Source: Streptomyces sp. NBC_00490 (lineage in GTDB: Bacteria; Actinomycetota; Actinomycetes; Streptomycetales; Streptomycetaceae). Taken from it: DNA of 64,000 bases. The translations under genes were made by a program, and so were the position numbers. The stretch covers positions 1,240,001 to 1,304,000 of the forward strand of contig NZ_CP107869.1 in NCBI RefSeq assembly GCF_036013645.1. Reading direction: 5' to 3'. Shown one piece after another: positions 7,597 to 14,954 of the stretch; position 1 is the stretch's first letter, and each line of letters begins with the position of its first letter. A model generated the notes under the pieces. That model was not told where the DNA came from, did no database searches, and was given only the letters and a program-made list of their open reading frames with translations.

Positions 7597-9102
7597 CTAC
7601 TCGTCGATCACCGAGCCGAAGTGGGCGCCGTGAGCGTTGCCGCCGAGCGCGGCAGCTCCGTAGGACCTGGAACCGTCGGCGAGCAGCCCGTTCCCGCTCG
7701 CGGGCAGGATCCACACCGCGCCGTCACCGGCGTTCTCCTCGGGCGCGGCGGCCACGAGCTCGGCCCTGCCGTCGCCGTCCGTGTCCACCAGCCGCACCTG
7801 GGTGCCCCATCCGTCGCCCGCCTCGGCGGTACCGGGGATCCCGGCGGTGTTCTGGTCGAAGTACTGGGCGCCGGTGCCCGTCAGCCCCGCCCGCGAGCCA
7901 CGCAACAGCGACACCGCGCCTGCGGCGGCTTCGCCGTCCGCGTCCTCGCCGGGCGCGCCGACCGCCACGTCGGCGAAGCCGTCACCGTTGACATCGGCCA
8001 CCGACAGCTCGTTGCCCCAGGAGTCGTCGAGCTCCCCGGCGCCGGGTACGCCGGGCGAGTTCTGCGACCACCACTGCGGGGCGCTACCGGGGCCCTCGGT
8101 TCCGGAAGGCCCGCCCTCGCCGCCGTAGTAGACGCCCACCAGGCCGCCGGGCGCGCTGCCCGCGGTCTCGTCCACGCCGCTGAGCTGGCCGACGGTGAGG
8201 TCGTCGTAGCCGTCGCCGTTGATGTCGCCGGAGGCGGTGCCCAGGCCGCCGTGCAGGTCGCGCCGGTAGGTCAGGCTCTCGGCGCCGCCGGTGTAGAGGG
8301 CGGACCAGCCCTTGGCGTAGTCGTCGTCGGGGCTGTATCCGGAGACGACGAGGTCGGCGAAGCCGTCGCGGTCGTAGTCGCCGGTGGTCAGGTAGGCGCC
8401 CTGGAGGGTGTGCCCGGTGGAGTGCGGGGTGCCGACCTGTCGCAGGACGCCCGCGTGGTAGGTGAAGACGTGCAGGCCGTTCTGGTCGAGCACGGTGAGC
8501 TGGTCGCCGTCGATGTCGCCCGAGAACCGTGCGGCGGCCACCGACAGGCCGAACCGTGCGTCGGCGGTCGGCTCGGCGGCGGTGATGCTCGCCGCGGGCT
8601 CGGCACCGAAGCCCTGCGCAGAGCCGTACAGAACGGTCACCCGGCCCGCGTCCTCGATGGTGCCCTCGTCCTCGCCGGGCGTGCCGATGACGAGGTCGTC
8701 GTAGCCGTCGCCGTCGAGGTCGCCGGTGGCGACCGCCTGCCCGAAGCGGTCGCCGGTCTCGGAGGTTCCGGGCACGCCCTTGGACGACTGGCTGATGAGC
8801 TCGACCCGGCCCTTGGGCACGGTGGTGTTGGTGCCGATGCCGTTGGGCGCGCCGTACTGCACGTTGACGTACCCGGCGCCTTCCTTGCCGTCGACGGTGC
8901 CGTCCGGGACGCCGGTGACAAGGTCGGTGTAGCCGTCGCCGTTGAAGTCGCTGTTGCGGTCGGCGGCGGACGTGCCGCCGGGTACGCCGGCGAACGCGGT
9001 CGGCGCGGCCAGGATGCCCGCTCCGGCCAGTACGAGGAACGAGGTGGCTGCGACGGCGGCCGAGCCTGCGGTACGGCGGGTGGTGCGCGCGCTGGTGCTC
9101 AT
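7597..9102 (-). CDS. secreted FG-GAP repeat (integrin alpha-like beta-propeller) protein
   Basis: A 501-residue exported protein. The signal peptide covers about residues 1-38 (AALTAAFA-type cleavage after PTAFA). Behind it come six or seven FG-GAP repeats, each with a calcium-binding D-x-D/N-x-D-G-x-x-D loop such as DFNGDGYTDL, DLDGDGYDDL, DYDRDGFADL, DINGDGYDDL, DVNGDGFADV and DTDGDGRAEL. These fold as a seven-bladed propeller outside the cell. The start ATG has GGGGGA upstream. No catalytic domain. Streptomyces encode many such proteins, some linked to development or extracellular matrix. Divergent from the broken LacI gene. Confidence 0.88.
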   Translation of the reverse strand: MSTSARTTRRTAGSAAVAATSFLVLAGAGILAAPTAFAGVPGGTSAADRNSDFNGDGYTDLVTGVPDGTVDGKEGAGYVNVQYGAPNGIGTNTTVPKGRVELISQSSKGVPGTSETGDRFGQAVATGDLDGDGYDDLVIGTPGEDEGTIEDAGRVTVLYGSAQGFGAEPAASITAAEPTADARFGLSVAAARFSGDIDGDQLTVLDQNGLHVFTYHAGVLRQVGTPHSTGHTLQGAYLTTGDYDRDGFADLVVSGYSPDDDYAKGWSALYTGGAESLTYRRDLHGGLGTASGDINGDGYDDLTVGQLSGVDETAGSAPGGLVGVYYGGEGGPSGTEGPGSAPQWWSQNSPGVPGAGELDDSWGNELSVADVNGDGFADVAVGAPGEDADGEAAAGAVSLLRGSRAGLTGTGAQYFDQNTAGIPGTAEAGDGWGTQVRLVDTDGDGRAELVAAAPEENAGDGAVWILPASGNGLLADGSRSYGAAALGGNAHGAHFGSVIDE

Positions 9103-9270
9103 GTGTGTTTCCCCCGTGGAAGATTGACGGTGTGTCAGTCAGGTGGTCTGGCCCGACGCGGAGTTCGACACGGGTTGCGCGGCAGAAGTTGTGGGGCCGG
9201 GGCGGGCTGTGACACACCGGGGACATCTGTTGCTGAGCACACACATACGGGGCCGTCTCACTGGCAGCTA

Positions 9271-10281
9271 TTGCGCGACCGGGGTGCCGGCTTCTCCGCG
9301 CCGCGCAGTGAGGACGTGGCCAAGCTGGCCGGTGTCTCCCGCAAGACGGTCTCCCGGGTCCTCAACAATGAGCCGTATGTCTCCGAGGAGTCCCGGCGAC
9401 GTGTCTTGGCGGCCGCCGAGGAACTCGGCTACCGGCTGAACCACGCCGCCCGGGCCCTGGCCTCCGGCCGGACCCGATCCATCGGTGTGGTCGCTCTGGG
9501 AACGGCCGGATACGGCACGGCCTCCCTGCTCGTGGGCATCGAACAGGCCGTACGGGACGCCGGCTACGCCCTGCGCGTGCTCAACACCCCCGACGGCAAC
9601 CCGCAAAGCATCGCCGCCGCCCTGAAAATCCCTCCTGGAGCAGGGCGTGGACGGCATCGTCGTCTCCGAACCCATCGTCGAAGGAGAGGTCCCGCTCGGC
9701 GTCGACGTGCCGGTCCTCTTCCTGGGAGCCCCACCCGCCTTCAGTGCCGTCCGGACGTTGAGCGTCGGCGTCGGCGCCCATCAACTGGCCCGCGCGGCCA
9801 CCGATCACCTCCTGGACCTGGGGCATGCGACCGTCCACCACCTCGCCGGACCGCGCCGCTGGTACGCCACCACGGACCGTATCGAGGGATGGCGGGCGGC
9901 GCTGGCGGACCGGGGCGCGCACGAACCGCCCGTCCTCAACGGCGACTGGTCGGCGGCCTCCGGGTACGCCGCGGGTCGCGAGCTGGCCGCGGACGGCTCG
10001 GTGACCGCCGTGTTCGCCGGAGGCGACGAGATGGCCATCGGCCTCATCCACGCCCTGCGCGAAGCCGGCTGCCGGGTGCCCGAGGACATCAGCGTCGTCG
10101 GTTTCGACGGCAACCCCGTCTTCGCCTACGTCTCCCCGCCCCTCACCACCGTCCGCCAGCCCTTCGAAGCCGCCTCCTCCTGCACGCCATCGAGAAACCC
10201 GACACCGCGCTGCCGCCGGCGAACGACCCACCCGTCGAACTCATCGTCCGCGGCTCCACCGCACCTCCACGCTCCCCCTGA
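9271..10281 (+). pseudogene. LacI-family regulator, disrupted by two frameshifts
   Basis: Reading frame 1 gives a LacI HTH (SEDVAKLAGVSRKTVSRVLNNEPYVSEESRRRVLAAAEELGY) and the start of the sugar-binding domain. At the AAAA run 9625-9628 one extra A moves the protein into the next frame, where the domain continues (QGVDGIVVSEPIVEGEVP to DISVVGFDGNPVFAYVSPPLTTVRQPFEA). Near 10170-10185 the frame returns (LLLHAIEKPDTALPP), with about six family-conserved residues missing, so a small deletion rather than a single base. The original start codon is unclear; TTG 9271 is a guess. If the read is correct, no functional repressor is made. Confidence 0.8.
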
Positions 10282-10366
10282 CCCACCCCACCCCGCGCCA
10301 CTGCTCCGGGGCACACCCGCACCACGGAGCACCGACGACTCTTCCACCAGCGGAAGATCGTCCGCG

Positions 10367-10876
10367 TCAACCGACCCGACCCGGACCCTGTGTACGGGGG
10401 CGCAGAGTCGCGCGATAGTCCTCCCCGCCGTAGAGGGACTCGTAGCGGATCTCCAGGTGCAGACGCCGGGTTATCAGGTCCAGGAACTCGGCGTGCGCCT
10501 GCGGATCGTAGGGGTCCACGCTCAGCAGGAACTCCTCATAGTCGGTGGCGATGCTCTGCGTCTCGAGGAACGTCACCGCGTAGGGCCATACGGCGAGGCC
10601 GTCGCGGGCTCTGTCCGCGCCGGCCTTGTTCCACACGCCCACGACCTCACCGTCGACCGTCAGGGTGCTGCCGACGATGACGGCGGGGCCGAGCCCGGAG
10701 TTGAGGAGCCTGATCCCCGCCTTGTGTCCCTCGGACATCGTCCGTTGCAACTGGAGTATGGGGCGCACCGAGAAGCGGTTGTGCTGCCGCGTCGCGCGTA
10801 CCTCGTACACCGAGACGGCGAGCGACGCCACGGCGATCACCACGGCACACGCCGCGACGACTATCTCCGAGTCCAT
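10367..10876 (-). CDS. small membrane-anchored protein of unknown function
   Basis: A 169-residue protein with one N-terminal membrane helix (residues 4-24, IVVAACAVVIAVASLAVSVY) and a soluble domain after it (residues 40-165). The start at 10876 is supported by GGAAGGGGG 9 bases upstream; the longer open frame to 11110 antisenses the sigma factor gene and is not used. The soluble part has the pattern of Streptomyces/actinobacterial hypothetical proteins that follow a single helix (LLNSGLGPAVI, then a beta-rich region). It lies downstream of the ECF sigma gene on the same strand with an 86-base gap. Confidence 0.7.
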   Translation of the reverse strand: MDSEIVVAACAVVIAVASLAVSVYEVRATRQHNRFSVRPILQLQRTMSEGHKAGIRLLNSGLGPAVIVGSTLTVDGEVVGVWNKAGADRARDGLAVWPYAVTFLETQSIATDYEEFLLSVDPYDPQAHAEFLDLITRRLHLEIRYESLYGGEDYRATLRPRTQGPGRVG

Positions 10877-10962
10877 TGCGGACTGCCCCCTTCCACCGGG
10901 CTCCGAGTCGAGCGGACCGGTTCCCCGGCTGTCCAAGTCTGTCCTGCACCTTGCCGTTGCCC

Positions 10963-11901
10963 TCAGCCGATCCGCCAGGGGCGGAGCTTCTCGGGGTTTC
11001 GCACCGCCCAGATGTGCCTGATCCGGTCGCCCTCGATCTCGAACGCGAACACGGTCGAGAGGTTGCCGTCCTGCCGTGTCACCAAGCCGGGCAGGCCGTT
11101 GACCGTGCACTCCAGGAACGTGGTGCGGTCACCCGACACACGGGCGATCTCGGCGTAGGCGTGTGCGATGCGCTCACCGCCCACGATCGGGTGCAGGTGG
11201 GTGACGGCCAGCCCGCCGCCGTCGGCGGTGGCCACGGCGTCGGGGTCGAGCAGGCCGATCAGGGCGTCTATGTCCTTGGCCTCCCACGCCGTTCTGAACT
11301 GCCTGACGATGCCGGCCTGTCCGGCACCCGGTCCTGCCGGGCTCTGCGCGCTCGGGATGCGTCGGCGGGCGGACGAGGCCAGTTGACGGCACGCCGCCGG
11401 AGAGCGGCCGACGATCTCGGCGACCTCGCCGAAGGGGTAGCGAAAGACGTCGTGCAGGACGAACGCGACGCGCTCGGCCGGGGTCATCGCGTCGAGCACG
11501 ACCAGGAAGGCCATCGTCACCGACTCGTCGAGGGTGACCCGGTCGGCCGGGTCGCTCCCGCCGGCGCCGGAGCGCCCGGTGATCCACTCCGTTGGCTCGG
11601 GCAACGGTTCCGGGATCCAGTCGCCCACGTACGTCTCCCGCCTGGCCCGCGCCGAGCCGAGCACGTTCAGACAGATACGGCTCGCGACCGTCACCAGCCA
11701 CGCGCCGGGCGATTCCACGGCCTGCTGCTCCCGTGCCGACATGGCGTACCAGCGGGTGTAGGTCTCCTGCACGACGTCCTCGGCGTCGGCGAGGGACCCC
11801 AGGAGCCGATAGCCCAGGTTGATCAGCCGACGCCGCTCACTCATGATCGCGCTGAGGCCCGGATCGCTCTGGTCTTCGCCGGGCCCGGTTCTCGTGGTCA
11901 T
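10963..11901 (-). CDS. ECF41-type RNA polymerase sigma factor with SnoaL-like C-terminal domain
   Basis: A 312-residue sigma-70 family protein. Region 2 is at about residues 18-85 (INLGYRLLGSLADAEDVVQETYTRWY) and region 4 at about 125-185 (AFVLHDVFRYPFGEVAEIVGRSPAACRQLASSARRR). The C-terminal 110 residues are an NTF2/SnoaL-like extension. Three ECF41 family marks are present in diverged form: W-I-P-E-P in the linker, D-G-G-G-L in the extension and N-P-E-K-L at the end. Such factors have no anti-sigma partner; the extension regulates activity. ATG 11901 is used; the longer frame runs into the promoter. It faces the NTF2-LUD gene across a mirrored promoter. Confidence 0.9.
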   Translation of the reverse strand: MTTRTGPGEDQSDPGLSAIMSERRRLINLGYRLLGSLADAEDVVQETYTRWYAMSAREQQAVESPGAWLVTVASRICLNVLGSARARRETYVGDWIPEPLPEPTEWITGRSGAGGSDPADRVTLDESVTMAFLVVLDAMTPAERVAFVLHDVFRYPFGEVAEIVGRSPAACRQLASSARRRIPSAQSPAGPGAGQAGIVRQFRTAWEAKDIDALIGLLDPDAVATADGGGLAVTHLHPIVGGERIAHAYAEIARVSGDRTTFLECTVNGLPGLVTRQDGNLSTVFAFEIEGDRIRHIWAVRNPEKLRPWRIG

Positions 11902-11939
11902 GGTCTGGCCGTCTCCCTCACTCGCCTTGGTGCCTCTAC

Positions 11940-11973
11940 CCGTTACGACAGGACAGCCCTCCGGAATGTGAGG
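11940..11973 (-). promoter_or_regulatory. ECF promoter of the sigma factor gene
   Basis: On the minus strand the block CCTCACATTCCGG (11973-11961), a 10-base spacer and TGTCGTAACGG (11950-11940) precede the sigma factor start by about 40 bases. It is base-for-base the same two-block signal that precedes the divergent gene. The layout fits a -35 / -10 ECF promoter; autoregulation is inferred. Confidence 0.65.
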
Positions 11974-11984
11974 CCGGCGCGTCA

Positions 11985-12018
11985 CCTCACATTCCGGGGG
12001 GCCGCGTTGTCGTAACGG
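11985..12018 (+). promoter_or_regulatory. ECF promoter of the NTF2-LUD gene
   Basis: CCTCACATTCCGG (11985-11997), 10 bases, then TGTCGTAACGG (12008-12018), 32 bases before the ATG at 12051. The copy is identical and mirror-placed relative to the sigma factor's own promoter, with 11 bases between the two -35 blocks. ECF41 promoters are known as TGTCACA ... CGTC; CCTCACA ... CGTA is a related but not identical pair with a longer spacer. Confidence 0.65.
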
Positions 12019-12050
12019 TGAGGACGACAACACCACGGAGAGGTCACCCC

Positions 12051-13151
12051 ATGAACGACTTCCAGGCCATCGCGGACCGCGTCGAGATCGAGGCGCTGCG
12101 CGGCGAGTTCACCGACGCGGTGATGATGCGCGACCGGCCCCGCCTGGCGGCGCTGTTCACACCGGACGGTGCCTTGCGCATGCCCAACATCCCCGTCGAG
12201 CAGATCGGCCGCGAGGAGATCCTCGCCGGGGGCGAACGACTGCAGAGCCAGTGGGACTTCTTCGTACAGAACACACACCCCGGCACGATCCTGCTCGACG
12301 GCGACACCGCGACCGGCCGCGCCTACCTCCAAGAGCTCGCGCGCACCCTGGACGGACGCGAGGGTCTGAACTACGCCGTCTACCACGACCGTTACCAGCG
12401 CACCGAGGAAGGCTGGAAGTTCGCGGAGCGGGTGTACGAGGTCAGGTACCTCGACACCTCCCCGCTGGCGGGCACGGCGCCCCACGCGGCGCAGGGCTCC
12501 AGGACCGATCCGGAACACGCCACCGCCGTCCCGGCTCCGGCCGCGTCCTTCGCCGACCCGGCGACGGCCGGACAACTGGAGGGGGTGGCCGCCGCTCTGC
12601 GTGCCAACGGCTTCGCCGCCGAGATCCTCGACGACGCCGCGGAAGCGCGTGCCCGTATCAAGGACCTGATCCCCGAGGGCGCCAGTGTGCTGACCGGAGC
12701 CAGCGAGACTTTGCGGCTGTCCGGCATCGAGGAGGACATCAATACCGGCGACCGGTACGACGCCGTCAGGCCGCGCGTCCTGAGGATCGACCGGGCCACT
12801 GGCGCCGACGAGATCCGCAGGCTGGTCGCCGGCCCCGACTTCGTCGTCAACAGCGTCGCCGCGGTCACCGAGACCGGCTCCCTCGTTCTCGCGTCGGGCA
12901 GCGGCAGCCAACTCCCCGCCAACGCGGGCGGCGCGGCCCACGCGGTCTGGATCGTCGGCGCGCAGAAGGTGGTGCCCGATCTGAGCACGGCCCTGCGCCG
13001 CGTCGAGGAGCACGCCCTCCCGCTGGAGAACGCCCGCGCCCAGAAGGTGTACGGGGTGCCCAGCGCCGTCAACCGCCTGCTCGTCCTCAACGCGGAACCT
13101 CACCCGGGGCGTGGCACGGTGCTGCTTCTGCGCGAGGCCATCGGGTACTGA
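12051..13151 (+). CDS. NTF2/SnoaL-like domain fused to a LUD (LutC-type) domain
   Basis: A 366-residue protein in two parts. Residues 1-150 are an NTF2-like (SnoaL_4) barrel: EALRGEFTDAVMMRDRPRLAALFTPDGALRMP and YHDRYQRTEEGWKFAERVYEVRYLD. Residues 175-366 form a LUD domain like LutC/YkgG (EIRRLVAGPDFVVNSVAAVTETGS and HAVWIVGAQKVVPDLSTAL). LUD proteins take part in lactate oxidation, but here no LutA/LutB partner is present, so function is open. ATG 12051 follows GGAGAGG. The ECF41 sigma factor gene is divergent and its promoter motif is duplicated in front of this gene, which makes this the likely sole target. Confidence 0.82.
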   Translation: MNDFQAIADRVEIEALRGEFTDAVMMRDRPRLAALFTPDGALRMPNIPVEQIGREEILAGGERLQSQWDFFVQNTHPGTILLDGDTATGRAYLQELARTLDGREGLNYAVYHDRYQRTEEGWKFAERVYEVRYLDTSPLAGTAPHAAQGSRTDPEHATAVPAPAASFADPATAGQLEGVAAALRANGFAAEILDDAAEARARIKDLIPEGASVLTGASETLRLSGIEEDINTGDRYDAVRPRVLRIDRATGADEIRRLVAGPDFVVNSVAAVTETGSLVLASGSGSQLPANAGGAAHAVWIVGAQKVVPDLSTALRRVEEHALPLENARAQKVYGVPSAVNRLLVLNAEPHPGRGTVLLLREAIGY

Positions 13152-13307
13152 CCCGGCCCAGGGTCCGTTCGGCCCGGGCCGAGAGCGACCCTGCCGGGAA
13201 GACAACGCCGTCGCTGAACCGTTGAGTGCGACGGCGCGGTCGCTGCGTGGCATTCGGCGGGTGGCCGTCCCGGGCTTGTCCGAGCGAGTGAGAGCGGTGA
13301 TCACGCG

Positions 13308-14225
13308 ATGAGAGCGGTGCGGTTCCACGAGTACGGCGGGATCGATGTGCTGCGGGTGGAGGAGGTGGAGCGGCCGGTGCCGGGCCCCGGACAGGTACTG
13401 GTCGAGGTCCGCGCGGCCGGGATCCAGCCGGGCGAGGTGATGATCCGCGAGGGCGCGCGGCACGGACGCTGGCCGGCCGTATTCCCCTCCGGGCAGGGCA
13501 GCGATCTGGCCGGTGTCGTGGCGGAGGTCGGGGCGCAGGTACGCGGCTTCGCGGTGGGCGACGAGGTGCTGGGCTTCACCCATGGCAGGGCCAGCCATGC
13601 GGAGTTCGTCGTGGTCGACGACGTGGACGTGGTCTCGCGGCCACAGGGACTGTCCTGGGACGTGGCCGGGTCGTTGTACGTGGCCGGCACGACCGCGTAC
13701 GCCTGCGTGTTCGCGGTGGATCCCGGGCCGACGGACACGGTCGTGGTGTCGGGTGCGGCGGGCGGCGTCGGGTCTCTTGCCGTGCAGCTCGCGCGGCACC
13801 GCGGCGCCACCGTGATCGGGCTGGCGAGCGAGCGGAACCATGCCTGGCTGAAGGAGCGCGGTGTCGTCCCGGTCGCGTACGGGGAGGGCGTGGCCGAACG
13901 GATCCGGGAGGCCTGCGGCGCAGACGTCGACGCGTTCATCGACACGTTCGGCGACGGGTATGTGGAGCTGGCGGTGGAGCTGGGGGTGCGGCCCGAGCGG
14001 ATCAACACCATCCGCGACTGGCAGGCCGCGGCCAGGATCGGGGCGCGGACCTACGGCGAAGGAGCGGCGGCGTGCGCCGTCGTGGTGGGCGAGCTGGCCA
14101 GGCTTGCCGCGCGGGGGGAACTGGAGGTGCCGATCGCCCGCGGCTACCCGCTGGAAGAGGTGCGGGACGCGTTCCGTGAGCTGGAACAAGGGCACACCCA
14201 CGGCAAGATCGTGCTCCGCCCGTAG
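13308..14225 (+). CDS. zinc-free medium-chain NADP oxidoreductase (quinone reductase-like)
   Basis: A 305-residue MDR-superfamily enzyme: N-terminal GroES-like domain (AVRFHEYGGIDVLRVEEVERPVPGPGQVLVEVRAAG), then a Rossmann fold with VVVSGAAGGVGSLAVQLARHRGATVIG near residue 145. The structural and catalytic zinc ligands are absent, so it belongs to the quinone oxidoreductase/enoyl reductase branch and should use NADPH. Translation starts at ATG 13308, 156 bases after the LUD gene and without visible operon coupling. It ends in a hairpin at 14240. Confidence 0.88.
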   Translation: MRAVRFHEYGGIDVLRVEEVERPVPGPGQVLVEVRAAGIQPGEVMIREGARHGRWPAVFPSGQGSDLAGVVAEVGAQVRGFAVGDEVLGFTHGRASHAEFVVVDDVDVVSRPQGLSWDVAGSLYVAGTTAYACVFAVDPGPTDTVVVSGAAGGVGSLAVQLARHRGATVIGLASERNHAWLKERGVVPVAYGEGVAERIREACGADVDAFIDTFGDGYVELAVELGVRPERINTIRDWQAAARIGARTYGEGAAACAVVVGELARLAARGELEVPIARGYPLEEVRDAFRELEQGHTHGKIVLRP

Positions 14226-14239
14226 CGGGAGGGGCGCCT

Positions 14240-14274
14240 GTGTCGCCGCGGCGTACATGACACCGCGGCGACAC
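14240..14274 (+). terminator. terminator hairpin after the oxidoreductase
   Basis: Arms GTGTCGCCGCGG and CCGCGGCGACAC pair over 12 bases with an 11-base loop, 15 bases past the stop codon. No U tract follows, as is usual in Streptomyces. Confidence 0.7.
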
Positions 14275-14280
14275 GGAAGC

Positions 14281-14309
14281 AGGCCGGTCCTCAGACCGAG
14301 GACCGGCCT
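14281..14309 (-). terminator. terminator hairpin after the cold-shock gene
   Basis: AGGCCGGTCCTC and its perfect complement GAGGACCGGCCT enclose a 5-base loop. It lies 7 bases past the csp stop on the minus strand and 7 bases from the facing oxidoreductase hairpin, so the pair separates the two convergent genes. Confidence 0.75.
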
Positions 14310-14315
14310 TCAGAA

Positions 14316-14519
14316 CTAGGCGGGGGTGATGTTCTCCGCCTGCGGGCCCTTCTGGCCCTGGGTGATGTCGAACGTCACCGCCTGGCCTTCCTGGAGCTCA
14401 CGGAAGCCGGAGGCGTTGATGTTGGAGTAGTGAGCGAAGACGTCCGGTCCGCCGCCGTCCTGGGCGATGAAGCCGAAGCCCTTCTCCGCGTTGAACCACT
14501 TGACGGTTCCGCTGGCCAT
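14316..14519 (-). CDS. cold-shock domain protein (CspA family)
   Basis: A 67-residue single cold-shock domain, the normal length for the family. Both RNA-binding motifs are intact: KGFGFI (RNP1, residues 13-18) and DVFAHYS (RNP2, residues 27-33). It binds single-stranded RNA/DNA and melts structure. The ATG at 14519 has GAGAGG upstream. The protein ends with [12 protein letters not shown], typical of Streptomyces Csp paralogues. Its leader RNA runs into the gap described next. Confidence 0.95.
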   Translation of the reverse strand: MASGTVKWFNAEKGFGFIAQDGGGPDVFAHYSNINASGFRELQEGQAVTFDITQGQKGPQAENITPA

Positions 14520-14827
14520 GCTGGTACCTCTCAGTAGACGTCAGAACCGCACTTCGCGGTCCTGGAGGTGATCGCCCTGGTCCGGCACTGCACAGCAAAG
14601 CGCCCGCGCCTCGGCGCGGGCAGGTACTGCGAACCACGACAGCTTGCAGTGACGCTACACCGCGGAAAGGACGATCACCAGAGAGCAACAACGGTGAACC
14701 GCACGACACCGTCGAGAAGGCCTACCCAAATCCCGACCGACCCGCCCCAACCGCCTGAACAGCCCGAAGAGCGTCGATCGTCATCGACGGCCGGGCGCCG
14801 GAACGCCGAACATCGGACACGCACGGG
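14520..14827. other. gap between csp and the ABC-F leader
   Basis: No gene is seen. It should hold the csp promoter and its 5' leader (minus strand). A strong hairpin GCCCGCGCC/GGCGCGGGC at 14602-14621 would sit in that leader about 85 bases before the csp start; cold-shock leaders often carry thermosensitive structure, but none can be assigned here. The ABC-F promoter begins near 14828. Confidence 0.6.
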
Positions 14828-14857
14828 TTGAGGCGAGACGGTTCGTCTTGTTATGGT
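14828..14857 (+). promoter_or_regulatory. candidate promoter of the ABC-F leader transcript
   Basis: TTGAGG (14828-14833) and TATGGT (14852-14857) are separated by 18 bases. If used, transcription would start about at 14864, the A of the leader ATG, making the leader peptide leaderless; no good ribosome site precedes that ATG, which agrees. The promoter is proposed from sequence alone. Confidence 0.4.
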
Positions 14858-14863
14858 GGGGCC

Positions 14864-14887
14864 ATGGCTTTCCTTTTCTTCGTCTGA
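14864..14887 (+). CDS. leader peptide MAFLFFV of the ABC-F gene
   Basis: An 8-codon frame including stop, 68 bases before the ABC-F start. Short hydrophobic, Phe-rich leader peptides precede many antibiotic-resistance genes (erm, msr, lmrC-like ABC-F) and act by ribosome stalling. The coding bases GGCTTTCC (14866-14873) are complementary to GGAAAGCC (14945-14952), which overlaps the ABC-F ribosome site, so translation of the leader would free or hide that site. Confidence 0.6.
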   Translation: MAFLFFV

Positions 14888-14929
14888 GTCCGGGCACGGC
14901 CGATGCCGCCGTTTCTGCTGCCCGTAGAC
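14888..14929 (+). promoter_or_regulatory. stem-loop in the ABC-F leader RNA
   Basis: GTC-CGGGCA (14888-14896) pairs with TGCCCG-TA-GAC (14919-14929) with a two-base bulge, and a CGGC/GCCG hairpin sits in its loop. It begins directly after the leader stop codon, so a stalled ribosome would block its 5' arm. A second possible helix, TGGTGGG (14854-14860) with CCCACCA (14937-14943), competes with the ribosome-site helix if the RNA starts far enough upstream. Confidence 0.5.
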
Positions 14930-14954
14930 CCTTCGTCCCACCAGGGAAAGCCAC

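Noticed and set aside
11940..12018. terminator hairpin
   Set aside because: The arms are perfectly complementary, but the 79-base symmetric layout lies between divergent start codons and matches two promoters, not a transcript end.
11982..14258. 758-codon open frame on the minus strand
   Set aside because: Antisense to the NTF2-LUD and quinone oxidoreductase genes, which have clear domains, starts and ribosome sites.
14864..14887. chance occurrence of a short frame before the ABC-F gene
   Set aside because: Kept as a feature, because complementarity to the ABC-F ribosome site and the stem after its stop are unlikely together, and leader peptides are typical for this gene class.
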